DNA from: Myxococcales bacterium | Lineage (GTDB): Bacteria; Myxococcota; UBA796; SXON01 | Direction: 5' to 3' | DNA length: 25,699 nt | Assembly (NCBI GenBank): GCA_009692585.1 | Contig: SHYX01000055.1 | Location: forward strand, 1-25,699 | Shown: positions 8,296 through 16,241 of the stretch, piece after piece | Layout: each line of letters begins with the position of its first letter | Position numbering within the stretch: the first letter of the stretch is position 1 | Notes under the pieces: model-generated | What the model saw: the letters and a program-made list of their open reading frames with translations, nothing else | Told to the model about the DNA's origin: nothing | The model's database searches: none | Made by a program: the position numbers and the translations under genes

Positions 8296-9305
8296 ACCTG
8301 CTGCTCAGCGCCATCGAACCGAGCGCCGATCGCATGGGTGCCGAGCTGCTTGCCGAGTTGTCTCGGCGTGGCGTGGCCGTCCGCGCCCGGGGGCTGGGCG
8401 GCCCCCTGCTTCGCGCGCAGGGGCTCGTTCCGGTGGCGCCCCTGGCCCCGGCGGCGATGGGGGTGGTCGAGGTGCTCCGCCACCTGCGCGCCCTTCGTCG
8501 GCAGCGATCGGCGTTGGTGGAGGCCGCGAGGGTGGAGCGCCCTGATCTCTTCCTGTGCATCGACGCCCCTGACTTCCACATTCCGGTGGCGACGGCCCTT
8601 CGGCGACGCGGCATCCGGACCGTGGGCTGGGTGTCGCCGCAGCTCTGGGCGTGGCGACCGGGGCGAGCGCGCGCGGTCGCGCGAGCCTACGACGAGCTAC
8701 TGTGTCTTTTTCCCTTCGAGCCTGCCCTTTACGCGGGAACGACCCTTCGGGCGGTGTTCGTGGGGCACGGCGCCATCGATCGGGGTCGTCCGCGCCAGGT
8801 CGAGGCGGGCACGGTCGCCCTGTTCCCGGGTTCACGACCGGCCGAGGTGGCGAGGCTGCTCCCTCCGTTTCTGGCCGCCACCCGCGGCTACGCCAGGGTG
8901 CTGGTGGCCGAGGCGCCGGGGGTGGATCTCCGCGCCAGCCTTCCGGAGGACGGGCGTCTGGTGGTGGTCCAGGCCGCGGAGGCGATTGCCCGGTGCGAGC
9001 GCGCGCTGTCCAAGTCCGGCACGGTGACCCTGGAGCTGGCGCTTTCTGGGGTTCCGACGGTGGTCGCGCATCGTGTCCACCCGCTCACGTGGCTGGTAGG
9101 CCGCTTGCTGGTGCGCGGGATCCGCTTCCTGGCCCTGCCGAACATCCTGCTCGATCGTGAGGTGTGTCGCGAGTTCGTGCAGCGCTTCACCCCCGACGAC
9201 CTGTCAGCCGCTCTCGGCGTCGCGCGCGCGCCGCCCGCGGAGGAGCTTCGGGCGCTCGTCGGCCCCGCCGGCGTGGTCACCCGAGTAGCGGACCGCATCA
9301 CCTGA
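8292..9305 (+). CDS. lpxB: Lipid-A-disaccharide synthase
   Basis: GT19 enzyme that condenses UDP-diacylglucosamine with lipid X to the tetra-acyl disaccharide; cytoplasmic, membrane-associated. The 337 residues are shorter than the about 380 of E. coli. Conserved segments: EPSAD (9-13, family GEPSGD, so both glycines are changed), CIDAPDFHIPVA, SPQLWAWRPGRA, LFPGSRPAEV, KSGTVTLELALSGVPTVV and LPNILLDREVCREF. Start ATG 8292 overlaps the oxidoreductase stop as ATGA, indicating coupling. The last 8 bp overlap the 3' end of the convergent DnaK gene. The altered N-terminal motif is the only unusual point; the later motifs are intact. Confidence 0.93.
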   Translation: MNLLLSAIEPSADRMGAELLAELSRRGVAVRARGLGGPLLRAQGLVPVAPLAPAAMGVVEVLRHLRALRRQRSALVEAARVERPDLFLCIDAPDFHIPVATALRRRGIRTVGWVSPQLWAWRPGRARAVARAYDELLCLFPFEPALYAGTTLRAVFVGHGAIDRGRPRQVEAGTVALFPGSRPAEVARLLPPFLAATRGYARVLVAEAPGVDLRASLPEDGRLVVVQAAEAIARCERALSKSGTVTLELALSGVPTVVAHRVHPLTWLVGRLLVRGIRFLALPNILLDREVCREFVQRFTPDDLSAALGVARAPPAEELRALVGPAGVVTRVADRIT

Positions 9306-11103
9306 GGTGAACCGCCGGGAGTTTTTCCTGGAGGTGGGCGGCGAAACGCTTGATGTAGCTGCTGGTGTCCTGGAGGTTGCCCTTGTCGGTGCTCTTCGCC
9401 AACGCCATGCGGCCGCGTTTGAGTGCCTGTTCGGCCTCGGCAGCGTCTTGTTTATGGAGCACGGCCTTGTGCTCGCGGACGAGGGTCTCCAGGGCGACGA
9501 TCTGCTTTTCGACCGTGAAGCGGAGCTCCGTGCTCTCCGACGCCTTCTCGCGGCGGTTCTGGTGGGCGTCGGCCTCGGCTCGGGCGTCTTCGATCTCCGC
9601 CTTGCTCAGCCCGGTCGGCGCACGGATCGTGATCTGGTTGTGAACGCCGCGTCCGTCGCGCGCGCTGACGCTGACAATCCCAGAGGCGTCGATCGCGAAC
9701 TTGACCTCGATCCGGGGCGAGCCTCGCGCTGCCGCGTCCAAGCCGACCAGCTCGAACTCGCCAAGCGACACGTTTTCGCTGGCCAGAGCACTTTCGCCCT
9801 GTAGAACATGGATCTTCACCGTGCGTTGGTTGTCGATGACCGTGCTCACAAGCTGCACTTTCTGCGCGGGAATCGTCGTATTCTTGGGAATCAGCCTCGC
9901 AAAACGACGTCCCTCGACTTCGATGCCGAGCGACAGGTTGGTGACATCGAGCAGCGTGACCGACTTGACTTCACCCTCCAGGATTCCCGCCTGGATGGCA
10001 GCGCCGATCGCGACGACCTCGTCGGGATTGAACGCATGGTTCAGGGGCCGACCGAAGAACTCCTTGACCAGCTCCTTGACGCGCGGGATGCGGCTGCTGC
10101 CGCCCACCATCACGATTTCGTCGATGTCCTTGACGCCCATGCCAGAGTCTTGCAGGACCTTCCTACATTCTTCAATCGTGCGCTCCAGCAGCGGCCCCAC
10201 CAGCATCTCGAAGGTGGCGCGGGTCAGGGTGACCTGTAGGTGGCGAGGCCCGCTGGCGTCGGCGGTCAGAAACGGGAGTTGGATTTCTGTTTGCATGGCG
10301 GTGGACAGCTCGATCTTTCCGCGCTCGGCGGCGTCCCGCACACGCTGGCGCACGATTCGGTCGCCCGACACGTCCACACCGTGCTCCTGGCGGAACTCTT
10401 CCAAGAGCCAATCGACCAGCGCGCGATCGATGTCGGCGCCGCCCAGCGCGTTGTTGCCCCGGGTGGCGCGGACCTCGCCCAGGTCGCGATTGATGTTCAC
10501 CACGCTGATGTCGAAGGTGCCACCACCGAAATCGAACACCGCGATCGTCGCGTTGTTTTTCCGGTCGTGCACGTAGGCCAGCGCCGCCGCGGTCGGCTCG
10601 TTGATGATGCGCAGGACGTTGAGACCCGCGATGGTCCCGGCGTCCTTGGTCGCCTGCCGTTGGCGATCGTTGAAGTGTGCGGGCACCGTGATGATCGCCT
10701 CGGTCACCGGCTCGCCCAGGAAATCTTCGGCGCTGCACTTCAGCTTTTGAAGAACGAAGGCCGAGATCTCCTGGGGGGTGTACAGCCGGCCGGCGACCGA
10801 GATCGCGGCGTCGCCGGTTTTTCCCTCGACGATCTCGTAGTTCACCAGCGGGATGTCGCGTCCGGCCTCCCGGTAGCGCTTGCCGATGAAGCGCTTGACG
10901 GAGTGGATGGTCGCTTCGGGGTTGATGAGCATCTGCCGCTTGGCGATCTCGCCTACGAAACGCTCCCCCGATTTCGAGAAACCCACGACCGAGGGCGTGA
11001 CTCGCCCGCCCTCCTCGTTGATGATGACCTTTGGCTCAAGGCGGTCCATGAACGCGACCACCGAGTTGGTCGTGCCGAGGTCGATGCCGATCACTTTTCC
11101 CAT
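9298..11103 (-). CDS. DnaK/Hsp70 paralogue with short C-terminus
   Basis: 601 residues from ATG 11103 (GKVIGIDLGTTNS follows at once); 18 further in-frame codons upstream lack family similarity. The ATPase domain has DLGTTNS (8-14), PAHFNDRQRQATKDAG (141-156), DFGGGTFDIS (191-200) and GGSSRIPRV (334-342). A substrate-binding domain (about 385-495) and a helical lid follow. Differences from E. coli DnaK (638): the linker reads VKSVTLLDV rather than VKDVLLLDV, and DVTN replaces DVTP. The protein ends at LPAVHLR, without the disordered acidic tail. No grpE or dnaJ is nearby, so this is probably a specialised paralogue rather than the main chaperone. The gene is convergent with lpxB (8-bp overlap). 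tRNA-Leu lies upstream on the same strand. Confidence 0.93.
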   Translation of the reverse strand: MGKVIGIDLGTTNSVVAFMDRLEPKVIINEEGGRVTPSVVGFSKSGERFVGEIAKRQMLINPEATIHSVKRFIGKRYREAGRDIPLVNYEIVEGKTGDAAISVAGRLYTPQEISAFVLQKLKCSAEDFLGEPVTEAIITVPAHFNDRQRQATKDAGTIAGLNVLRIINEPTAAALAYVHDRKNNATIAVFDFGGGTFDISVVNINRDLGEVRATRGNNALGGADIDRALVDWLLEEFRQEHGVDVSGDRIVRQRVRDAAERGKIELSTAMQTEIQLPFLTADASGPRHLQVTLTRATFEMLVGPLLERTIEECRKVLQDSGMGVKDIDEIVMVGGSSRIPRVKELVKEFFGRPLNHAFNPDEVVAIGAAIQAGILEGEVKSVTLLDVTNLSLGIEVEGRRFARLIPKNTTIPAQKVQLVSTVIDNQRTVKIHVLQGESALASENVSLGEFELVGLDAAARGSPRIEVKFAIDASGIVSVSARDGRGVHNQITIRAPTGLSKAEIEDARAEADAHQNRREKASESTELRFTVEKQIVALETLVREHKAVLHKQDAAEAEQALKRGRMALAKSTDKGNLQDTSSYIKRFAAHLQEKLPAVHLR

Positions 11104-11165
11104 GCCACGCGAGCCTATCGCCGCACGGGCGGCGCGCAATGCGTAGGCATCGGGCATGTCGGGGG

Positions 11166-11247
11166 TACCCCGGGCGGGATTTGAACCCGCAATCCCATCG
11201 GGAGGAGGATTTTAAGTCCCCTGCGTCTACCCTTCCGCCACCGGGGC
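11166..11247 (-). tRNA. tRNA-Leu (anticodon UAA)
   Basis: 82 nt on the minus strand. The acceptor stem is GCCCCGG with CCGGGGT (first pair G-U), the D-stem GCG/CGC, and the anticodon stem GGGGA/TCCTC with loop CTTAAAA (anticodon TAA). A long variable arm, TCCC/GGGA, identifies a class II tRNA. The T-arm is GCGGG-TTCAAAT-CCCGC and the discriminator is A. CCA is not encoded (the 3' flank is CCC), so the CCA-adding enzyme must complete it. Confidence 0.93.
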
Positions 11248-11277
11248 CCGCCCTGCCCTAACCGATCTGGTCAGCAT

Positions 11278-11754
11278 TCACCGGCCGGCCGCACGTTCGT
11301 CGCCGGCCCCTCCCGGGGCCCCGAGGCTCAGCGCCCCTTCCAGCGCGATGACATCGATGTTTCCGACCAGTCGGGCACGCTCCGCTCCTCCGGGAGCCAC
11401 GACCAGCGTCACTGGGATGCGATCCGGCCAGTTGCTGACGAGCCGCGCCGCGGTGGCGGAAGGTGTCGTCGATAAAAGGTGCACCAGGGGCAGGCGCAAC
11501 GACTGCTCGCGGGCGAAGCGAACCACTCGCGGCGCATCGCGCACCTCGTCGAGACTCACCAGCAGTCCGCGCGCCTCGGGGTGGTTGAGGACCACAGTTT
11601 GCAGCGCGGGCAGCTCGCGGACGCAGGGCGTGCACCACGTCGCGAAAAAATTCACGACCAGCGTCTTGTCCGACGGGTTGGCCAGCAGGGCGGCGATCTC
11701 CGCCTCCTGCAGCGCCATCGGGGCGTCGATCGTGGGCTCGCCGAGCAGAAGCAT
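11278..11754 (-). CDS. Thioredoxin-like (TlpA/ResA-type) protein
   Basis: 158 residues. VVNFFATWCTPCVRELP carries the redox pair C41-x-x-C44 after W40. The cis-proline position is RIPVTLVV (P114). The FATWCTPC form is typical of TlpA/ResA/AhpC-TSA-like thiol-disulfide reductases, usually exported to reduce apocytochromes or other periplasmic thiols. No signal peptide is visible from ATG 11754. An internal ATG at codon 13 is possible, so location is uncertain. The C-terminus is a Gly/Ala tail. It lies between tRNA-Leu and a divergent TPR protein gene 66 bp away. The partner is not evident. Confidence 0.82.
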   Translation of the reverse strand: MLLLGEPTIDAPMALQEAEIAALLANPSDKTLVVNFFATWCTPCVRELPALQTVVLNHPEARGLLVSLDEVRDAPRVVRFAREQSLRLPLVHLLSTTPSATAARLVSNWPDRIPVTLVVAPGGAERARLVGNIDVIALEGALSLGAPGGAGDERAAGR

Positions 11755-11820
11755 GGTGCTCGGCGTATCCCCGTTTGCCCGCCGCCCGCCGCTGCGCTAT
11801 CTCCAGCGCCGGAGGTGCTC

Positions 11821-12648
11821 ATGGGGTTTCTGCTGGCCGTCAGCATGGTTTTTGCGCTGGCCCCGGAAGTCGAGGAAAGCGAGCGCCTCGCCAACGCCGG
11901 CGACTTTCCGGGCGTGCTGCGCGTACTCGAGGCCTACGTCGCGACCCATCCTGAGGATCCGGAAGCCCTCTGGCGTCTCAGCCGCGCCCTGTACGAAAAT
12001 GGCGAGGTCCTGGCGCAGTCCGTGCCCGACAAGCAGCGGCTGGCGATCTACGCCCGCGCGCGCGGCCTCGCGCACCGGGCGCAGCTGCTCGAACCCAACG
12101 GTGGGCAGGGCTACCTCTGGGAGGGCGTCGCCATGGGGCGGATCGCGACGGCGTCCGGCATCCTGTCCCAGTTGTCGACCGCGGACGACATCGAACGACT
12201 GTGGCTCACGGCCCTCGGAAAAAAGACCCGTTACCGGATGGACTCGGGCATTTCGTCCTTCCCGGGCGACGTCTACAACGCCCTGGGGCAGTTCTACCGG
12301 CTGTGCCCCGACTGGAAGCTGATGGAATGGATCAGCGGCACCCGGGGCGACATCGACAAGTCGGTCAAGTACTTGCGCATGATGGTCGCCGACGATCCCA
12401 AGCGTCCCGAAGGACTCAAGGAGCTGGGTGTCGCGCTGCTGTGCAAGGGCTACAAGCAGGGGGACGAGGCGGCCAAGACCGAAGGGCGCACCTGGCTCAA
12501 CGGCGCCTACGCCCTGCCGCATACCTACCCCACCGACGTCATCGACCACCGACAGATCCCGGTCATCCTCGCCAAGGAGGCCGACGCGTGTGGGTACTCC
12601 CGCGACGGGTGGGAGGACACCAGCGAGGGTGCCTACAAGGGCGGGTAG
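11821..12648 (+). CDS. Exported TPR-repeat protein
   Basis: 275 residues from ATG 11821, placed by a strong GGAGG at 11811-11815, five bases before it. MGFLLAVSMVFALA is a plausible short signal peptide. TPR-like helical pairs follow: ERLANAGDFPGVLRVLEAYV with HPEDPEALWRLSRALYENG, then LYAR-type segments. The later PKRPEGLKELGVALLCKGYK segment is also helix-pair-like. The protein resembles the TPR scaffold of TRAP-transporter T components and RMD1-like proteins, with a GVAMGRIA segment after a TPR. No enzyme motif is seen. The stop TAG shares its G with the GTG of the next gene, so the two are coupled. Confidence 0.7.
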   Translation: MGFLLAVSMVFALAPEVEESERLANAGDFPGVLRVLEAYVATHPEDPEALWRLSRALYENGEVLAQSVPDKQRLAIYARARGLAHRAQLLEPNGGQGYLWEGVAMGRIATASGILSQLSTADDIERLWLTALGKKTRYRMDSGISSFPGDVYNALGQFYRLCPDWKLMEWISGTRGDIDKSVKYLRMMVADDPKRPEGLKELGVALLCKGYKQGDEAAKTEGRTWLNGAYALPHTYPTDVIDHRQIPVILAKEADACGYSRDGWEDTSEGAYKGG

Positions 12649-13349
12649 TGCTGCTCGCCTTGACGCTGTGGTCCGGGTGCGCGCCGAAGGTGGCGCCTGC
12701 GGATTCGTTCGTCGCCGCGATCGCGGCGGCCGACCGTGTCTGGGAGGACCGCGCGGCCTCAGGCGGGCTCGAGGTCTCCGAGCGCGCCTACACCGTGCTC
12801 CTGGCCGAGCGTCCCGATTCTCCCGATGTGCGCTGGCGCCTGGCCCGGGCGGCGCTCTCGCGGCGGCTCATCGACGGTGACAACGCCGCCATGTGGCACG
12901 AGATCGGCCGCGAGCACGCGCTCCGCTGTCTCAGCGCCGATGTCGGCATTGTCGAGGGGATCGCCCGTACCGGAGATCGCCTGCTTCCCGAGATGGTGCG
13001 CGCGGCGGTGGTGCCGCCGGAATGTGCGGCGCTCGCCGCCGCTCACGTCGTGGGGCTGGCAAGGGCGCGCGGGCTGGGGAGCGCGCTCGATCTGGAAGAC
13101 GCCGTGGCGCTGTTGGCGGCGCCCGCCCCCGCCGGGGGCGTCGAACGGGCGTGGCAGCGGTGGGCGGCGGGCACCCTCGCGACGGACGTCGTGGCGTCAC
13201 GCGCGGCGCTCCGCGAGGCGGTTCAGCTCGCGCCGGGCGTGTTGTTCTTCCGCGAGGCGGCGGTGCGTGCGTTCCCCGACCTGGATGGGGTGTTGCCACC
13301 TGCAACCCCCGATCCGGCCTGGGCGTTGGAGAATCGCCGGGTTCCATGA
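12648..13349 (+). CDS. Lipoprotein with a TPR-like N-terminal half, unknown function
   Basis: 233 residues from GTG 12648, overlapping the preceding stop by one base (TAGTG). The signal LLALTLWSGC has the lipobox WSGC with C11, short but clear. YTVLLAERPDSPDVRWRLARAALS is TPR-like and similar in style to the preceding protein. The remainder is Ala/Arg-rich and helical, with no recognised domain. The coupled pair probably forms one envelope complex, the upstream protein periplasmic and this one anchored. A TatT-like TRAP role is one possibility, but no TRAP permease is in the window. It converges on rpsU. Confidence 0.6.
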   Translation: MLLALTLWSGCAPKVAPADSFVAAIAAADRVWEDRAASGGLEVSERAYTVLLAERPDSPDVRWRLARAALSRRLIDGDNAAMWHEIGREHALRCLSADVGIVEGIARTGDRLLPEMVRAAVVPPECAALAAAHVVGLARARGLGSALDLEDAVALLAAPAPAGGVERAWQRWAAGTLATDVVASRAALREAVQLAPGVLFFREAAVRAFPDLDGVLPPATPDPAWALENRRVP

Positions 13350-13361
13350 CCCGGCGGCGCT

Positions 13362-13616
13362 TCAGCTCATCGGCCCGTTGGTCGGCGTGCTGCCCGCCGG
13401 CGGCGGCTTGCTCGGCATCTTGCGCGTGGCCCGGCGAGCGGCCTTACGGCGGCGCTTTTCTGCCAAGCGTTGCTTGAGCCGACGCTTTTCGCCTGGCTTC
13501 AGGTAAAAGCTGTTCTTTTTGATGTCCTTGCGGATCCCCTCCCGTTCCACCTTGCGGCGGAAACGGCGGAGGGCCTTCTCGAACGGTTCGTTGTCGCGGA
13601 CGGTGACCAGGACCAC
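13362..13616 (-). CDS. rpsU: 30S ribosomal protein S21
   Basis: 84 residues. The conserved body VRDNEPFEKALRRFRRKV is followed by GIRKDIKKNSFYLKPGEKRR and a basic tail. The tail is longer than E. coli S21 (71 residues) and ends in a Pro-rich segment. S21 sits on the 30S platform near the anti-Shine-Dalgarno region and aids initiation. GTG 13616 is chosen because M-V-L-V-T-V-R-D aligns with the usual N-terminus and GGAG lies 8 nt upstream. A candidate promoter is at 13641-13668, so the gene is probably monocistronic. Confidence 0.95.
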   Translation of the reverse strand: MVLVTVRDNEPFEKALRRFRRKVEREGIRKDIKKNSFYLKPGEKRRLKQRLAEKRRRKAARRATRKMPSKPPPAGSTPTNGPMS

Positions 13617-13640
13617 GCAGGGACTCCACAGGGCGGCGCC

Positions 13641-13668
13641 GTCTAAGCGAGCGCGCCCGTTCGCGCAA
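13641..13668 (-). promoter_or_regulatory. Candidate rpsU promoter
   Basis: On the minus strand TTGCGC (13663-13668), a 16-bp spacer and TTAGAC (13641-13646) lie 25 bp before the rpsU start. The -10 hexamer and the spacing match the candidate rpsT promoter exactly. Confidence 0.5.
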
Positions 13669-13678
13669 GGTTTCTGGC

Positions 13679-14488
13679 CTAGAAGACGACGCTGACCGCG
13701 CCCCCGCCGTAGAACATGTTGTGCAAGCCGCCTTCGAGGCGGATCGAGGCGCGGTTGCTGATGTTGAAGCGCACGCCCAGGTTGATGTCGACCCACGGGA
13801 GCACCGCCGGCAGATCGCCGTCCTCCTTGAGCGCTGCGTCGTAGTGGCACTCGTCCTTGCGCTCGAATGAGGGCTCGAGCGGACCGCACGCGGGGTCGTG
13901 GTTGTTGTTGTTGCCTTCGGGGTTGGCCGGGTCTTCGCCCGCCTGCCATTCGTACAGCTCCCCAAGGACGATGCCCGCGCCGAGGCCGGCCCCGAACAGC
14001 ACGCTGAACCACTCGGTCGCCTTCACCTCGTAGGCGTAGTCGGCGCCGATGATGATGGCGGCGAGATTCTCCGGCTCCACCCACGAGCCATCGTCATCGT
14101 CGGGGGAGCCGCGATCGGCGTCGTCCCAGTACCCGGCTTCGATCATCGGATTGAGGTACTCGACGTAGAAGATTCCGTTCGCCGAGCCCTCTTTGACCAC
14201 GAATTCGAGCCCGAGGGTGTACGCGTTGATGTCGGGGCGCTGGGGGTACGCGTCATCCTCGTGCGGGGAGACGAATGGGTCCAGGATGCCGTTGGGAACG
14301 GTCATGTAGCGACCACGGAAGCCAATCTCCATCAGGTAAGCACGCGTCGTGCTGGCGGGCGCCGGGCCCGCGTCGGCGTCGGTGTCGCCTTCATCGGCGT
14401 TCCGGACGGCCGGCGACAGCGGGGAGGGGAGCGCGGGTGCGGGCGTGGCCGCCAGCGTCAGCGGGGCGGCGAGGAGCAAGGAAAGCAT
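13679..14488 (-). CDS. Outer-membrane beta-barrel-like protein
   Basis: 269 residues with a signal peptide (MLSLLLAAPLTLAATPAPA) and an acidic Asp/Ala/Pro linker (about 32-45). Alternating-polarity strands typical of a small beta-barrel follow: YLMEIGFRGRYM, YTLGLEFVVKE, FSVLFGAGLGAGIVLG, NLGVRFNISNRASIRLEGG. The protein ends in VSVVF, an aromatic C-terminal residue of the kind the BAM complex recognises. Two acidic loops, DDDDG and an Asn/His run (NNNNHD) near a Cys pair, may bind metal or be surface loops. No specific family was recognised; the outer-membrane location is inferred. Confidence 0.6.
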   Translation of the reverse strand: MLSLLLAAPLTLAATPAPALPSPLSPAVRNADEGDTDADAGPAPASTTRAYLMEIGFRGRYMTVPNGILDPFVSPHEDDAYPQRPDINAYTLGLEFVVKEGSANGIFYVEYLNPMIEAGYWDDADRGSPDDDDGSWVEPENLAAIIIGADYAYEVKATEWFSVLFGAGLGAGIVLGELYEWQAGEDPANPEGNNNNHDPACGPLEPSFERKDECHYDAALKEDGDLPAVLPWVDINLGVRFNISNRASIRLEGGLHNMFYGGGAVSVVF

Positions 14489-14505
14489 GAGAACCCCGGT
14501 GGCTG

Positions 14506-14958
14506 GTGGGCCGATGGTGCTTTATCGGGGCGGGAGTGTCAATGCTCCTCGTCAGCCTCTGGGGTTGCGCCGTACACCTCGGAACGATTCCAACCCCGGG
14601 CTTTTCGCTCGTCGAGCTGCGCGCCCCGGTCGTCGAGCCCGGCGTCGATGAGGCGGTCCGCGGCGCCGTGATCGAGGCGTTGGCCACCCGCGCGGCCTCG
14701 GGGTCGACGCCGTTGACGTTGTCGGTAGAGAGGGCCGATTGGCGTCCGGGCCGGCGTTCCGGCACGGTCGTGGTCTACGACGCGACGCTCAGCGTACGTT
14801 TCGTGACCGGCACGCGGGTGCGTGTGGTCACGGCGACGGCGCCTTACCCCGATCCAGGCAGCGCCGGCCTGGCCGACACCCTGGGGCATTCCGGCTTCCA
14901 GGACCTGGCTCGGCGGGTCGCCGCCGAAGGGGTCGCCTGGCTGGTGTTGGGGCAATAG
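14506..14958 (+). CDS. Small lipoprotein in the LptE position upstream of holA
   Basis: About 150 residues. From GTG 14506 the protein has a usable signal peptide, MGRWCFIGAGVSMLLVSLWGC (positive residue R3, lipobox LWGC, C21). ATG 14542 has the better ribosome binding site (GGGAG, 5 nt) but leaves only eight residues before the cysteine. The body is mixed alpha/beta, with GFSLVELRAPVVEPGVDEAV then TVVVYDATLSVRFV. It lies 8 bp before holA, the place lptE (LPS-assembly lipoprotein) occupies in many proteobacteria, followed by rpsT. The sequence alone does not prove LptE; size and signal are consistent. Confidence 0.6.
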   Translation: MGRWCFIGAGVSMLLVSLWGCAVHLGTIPTPGFSLVELRAPVVEPGVDEAVRGAVIEALATRAASGSTPLTLSVERADWRPGRRSGTVVVYDATLSVRFVTGTRVRVVTATAPYPDPGSAGLADTLGHSGFQDLARRVAAEGVAWLVLGQ

Positions 14959-14966
14959 CGGGCCCG

Positions 14967-15968
14967 ATGTCCGCACTCGAAGAACTTCGTCGCAGCCTGG
15001 CCTCCCCGCTGCCGGTCTACGTCTGCGTGGGCGACGAAGCGCTCTTCGTCGCCGAGGCCGTCGAGGCCGTCCGCGCCGCGGTGCTCTCCGGTGGGCTCGC
15101 CGCATTCAACCATGCGGTCTACAGCGGCGGCGAGGAGGGCGCTGCGGGCGTAGCCGACGGCTGCCGCCAGGTTCCGGTCATGGCGGCGCGCCGACTGGTC
15201 GAGCTTCGGCAGGTCCAGGACAGCAACGTCGCGACGCTCGATGCGCTCCTCGGGTACGTGGCGGCGCCGGTCGACTCCACCGTGCTCCTGATCTCCGGGG
15301 TGAAGATGCCCGCCGCCGTGGGTGGCGCCGACCGCGGTGTCCGTGTGGTCAACGCGGTGAAGAAGGTGGGGCTGGTCGTGAAGCTTGACGGCGCCGGCAT
15401 GGACCCGGGCGCCTTCGCGCGTGCCCGTGCCCGTCCATGGAACGCCACCATCGACCACGGCGCGGTCCAGGCCCTGGTCGAGCTCGGCGGCGACGACTTC
15501 GACGCCCTGGCCGGGAACGTGGAGCGCTGCGCGGCCTTCGTGGGCGAGGGCGGGACGGTCACTGCGGCCGTGGTGGGCGAGGTGTGCGTGAGCACCGCCG
15601 AGGCCGACGTGTGGGGACTGACCGATGCCATCGTCGCGGGGAACGTCGACGGAGCGGTCGGCGCCCTCCACCACCTCCTCGAGGACGGCGAGCCGCCACA
15701 CCGGCTGATGGCCAGCATCGCGTGGCAGCTCCGACAGGTGCTGCTGGTCCAGGACGCGGTGCGTCGGCGGATTCCCGAGCGCGACGCGGGCGTACGCATG
15801 CCGCCGTTCAAGCTGCGTGCGGTGCGGGAAATGGTGGAGCGCCGACCCGTCTCGCCGAGCGTCTGGCTCGAGGCGCTGGCGGTCGCCTCGCGACGGATGA
15901 ACTCGTCGCGGTCGGGCGATCGTCGCGTACTAGAAGCGTTCGTGCTCGGCCTCGTCATCCGAGGCTGA
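14967..15968 (+). CDS. holA: DNA polymerase III delta subunit
   Basis: 333 residues (E. coli 343). The delta subunit opens the beta clamp within the clamp loader. PVYVCVGDEALFVAEAVEAV matches the family N-terminus (P-x-Y-x-x-x-G-D-E). The AAA-like middle includes STVLLISGVKM. The C-terminal collar helices include GLTDAIVAGNVDGAVGALHH and the LMASIAWQLRQVLLVQDAV segment typical of HolA. The start is ATG 14967, 8 bp after the preceding stop. It sits between the LptE-position lipoprotein and convergent rpsT, an order well known in proteobacteria that supports the call. Confidence 0.88.
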   Translation: MSALEELRRSLASPLPVYVCVGDEALFVAEAVEAVRAAVLSGGLAAFNHAVYSGGEEGAAGVADGCRQVPVMAARRLVELRQVQDSNVATLDALLGYVAAPVDSTVLLISGVKMPAAVGGADRGVRVVNAVKKVGLVVKLDGAGMDPGAFARARARPWNATIDHGAVQALVELGGDDFDALAGNVERCAAFVGEGGTVTAAVVGEVCVSTAEADVWGLTDAIVAGNVDGAVGALHHLLEDGEPPHRLMASIAWQLRQVLLVQDAVRRRIPERDAGVRMPPFKLRAVREMVERRPVSPSVWLEALAVASRRMNSSRSGDRRVLEAFVLGLVIRG

Positions 15969-15974
15969 GTCGAG

Positions 15975-16241
15975 CTACTTCTTCAGCGCGTTGGCGGCCT
16001 TGGCCAGGCGGCTGATGCGACGGGACGCGGTCTTGCGGTGAAGCGTGCCCTTGCGCGCCATCTTCTGCAAGGTCGAGACCGTCTCGTTCAGCTGGGCGGC
16101 GCTGGCGGCGGCGTCGCCAGTGGCGAGCGTTGCCCGCATGGCCTTCACGGCGTTCTTCACGCGGGTGCGATGGCCACGGTTGCGTTCGTTGGCGGCTGCG
16201 CTGGTACGGATGCGCTTGATCGCGCTCTTGTGATGGGCCAA
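15975..16241 (-). CDS. rpsT: 30S ribosomal protein S20
   Basis: 88 residues: MAHHKSAIKRIRTS, then ANERNRGHRTRVKNAVKAM, and a basic helical C-terminus KTASRRISRLAKAANALKK. S20 binds 16S rRNA at the bottom of the 30S body. The start is TTG at 16241, with GGAG 7 nt upstream; no ATG or GTG fits. E. coli rpsT also starts with UUG, and that codon is part of its translational autoregulation, so the same control is plausible here. The gene converges on holA with 6 bp between stops and has its own promoter. Confidence 0.96.
   Translation of the reverse strand: MAHHKSAIKRIRTSAAANERNRGHRTRVKNAVKAMRATLATGDAAASAAQLNETVSTLQKMARKGTLHRKTASRRISRLAKAANALKK

Noticed and set aside
10240..11184. 314-codon plus-strand frame opposite the DnaK gene, running into tRNA-Leu
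   Set aside because: It is antisense to conserved DnaK motifs and to a tRNA.
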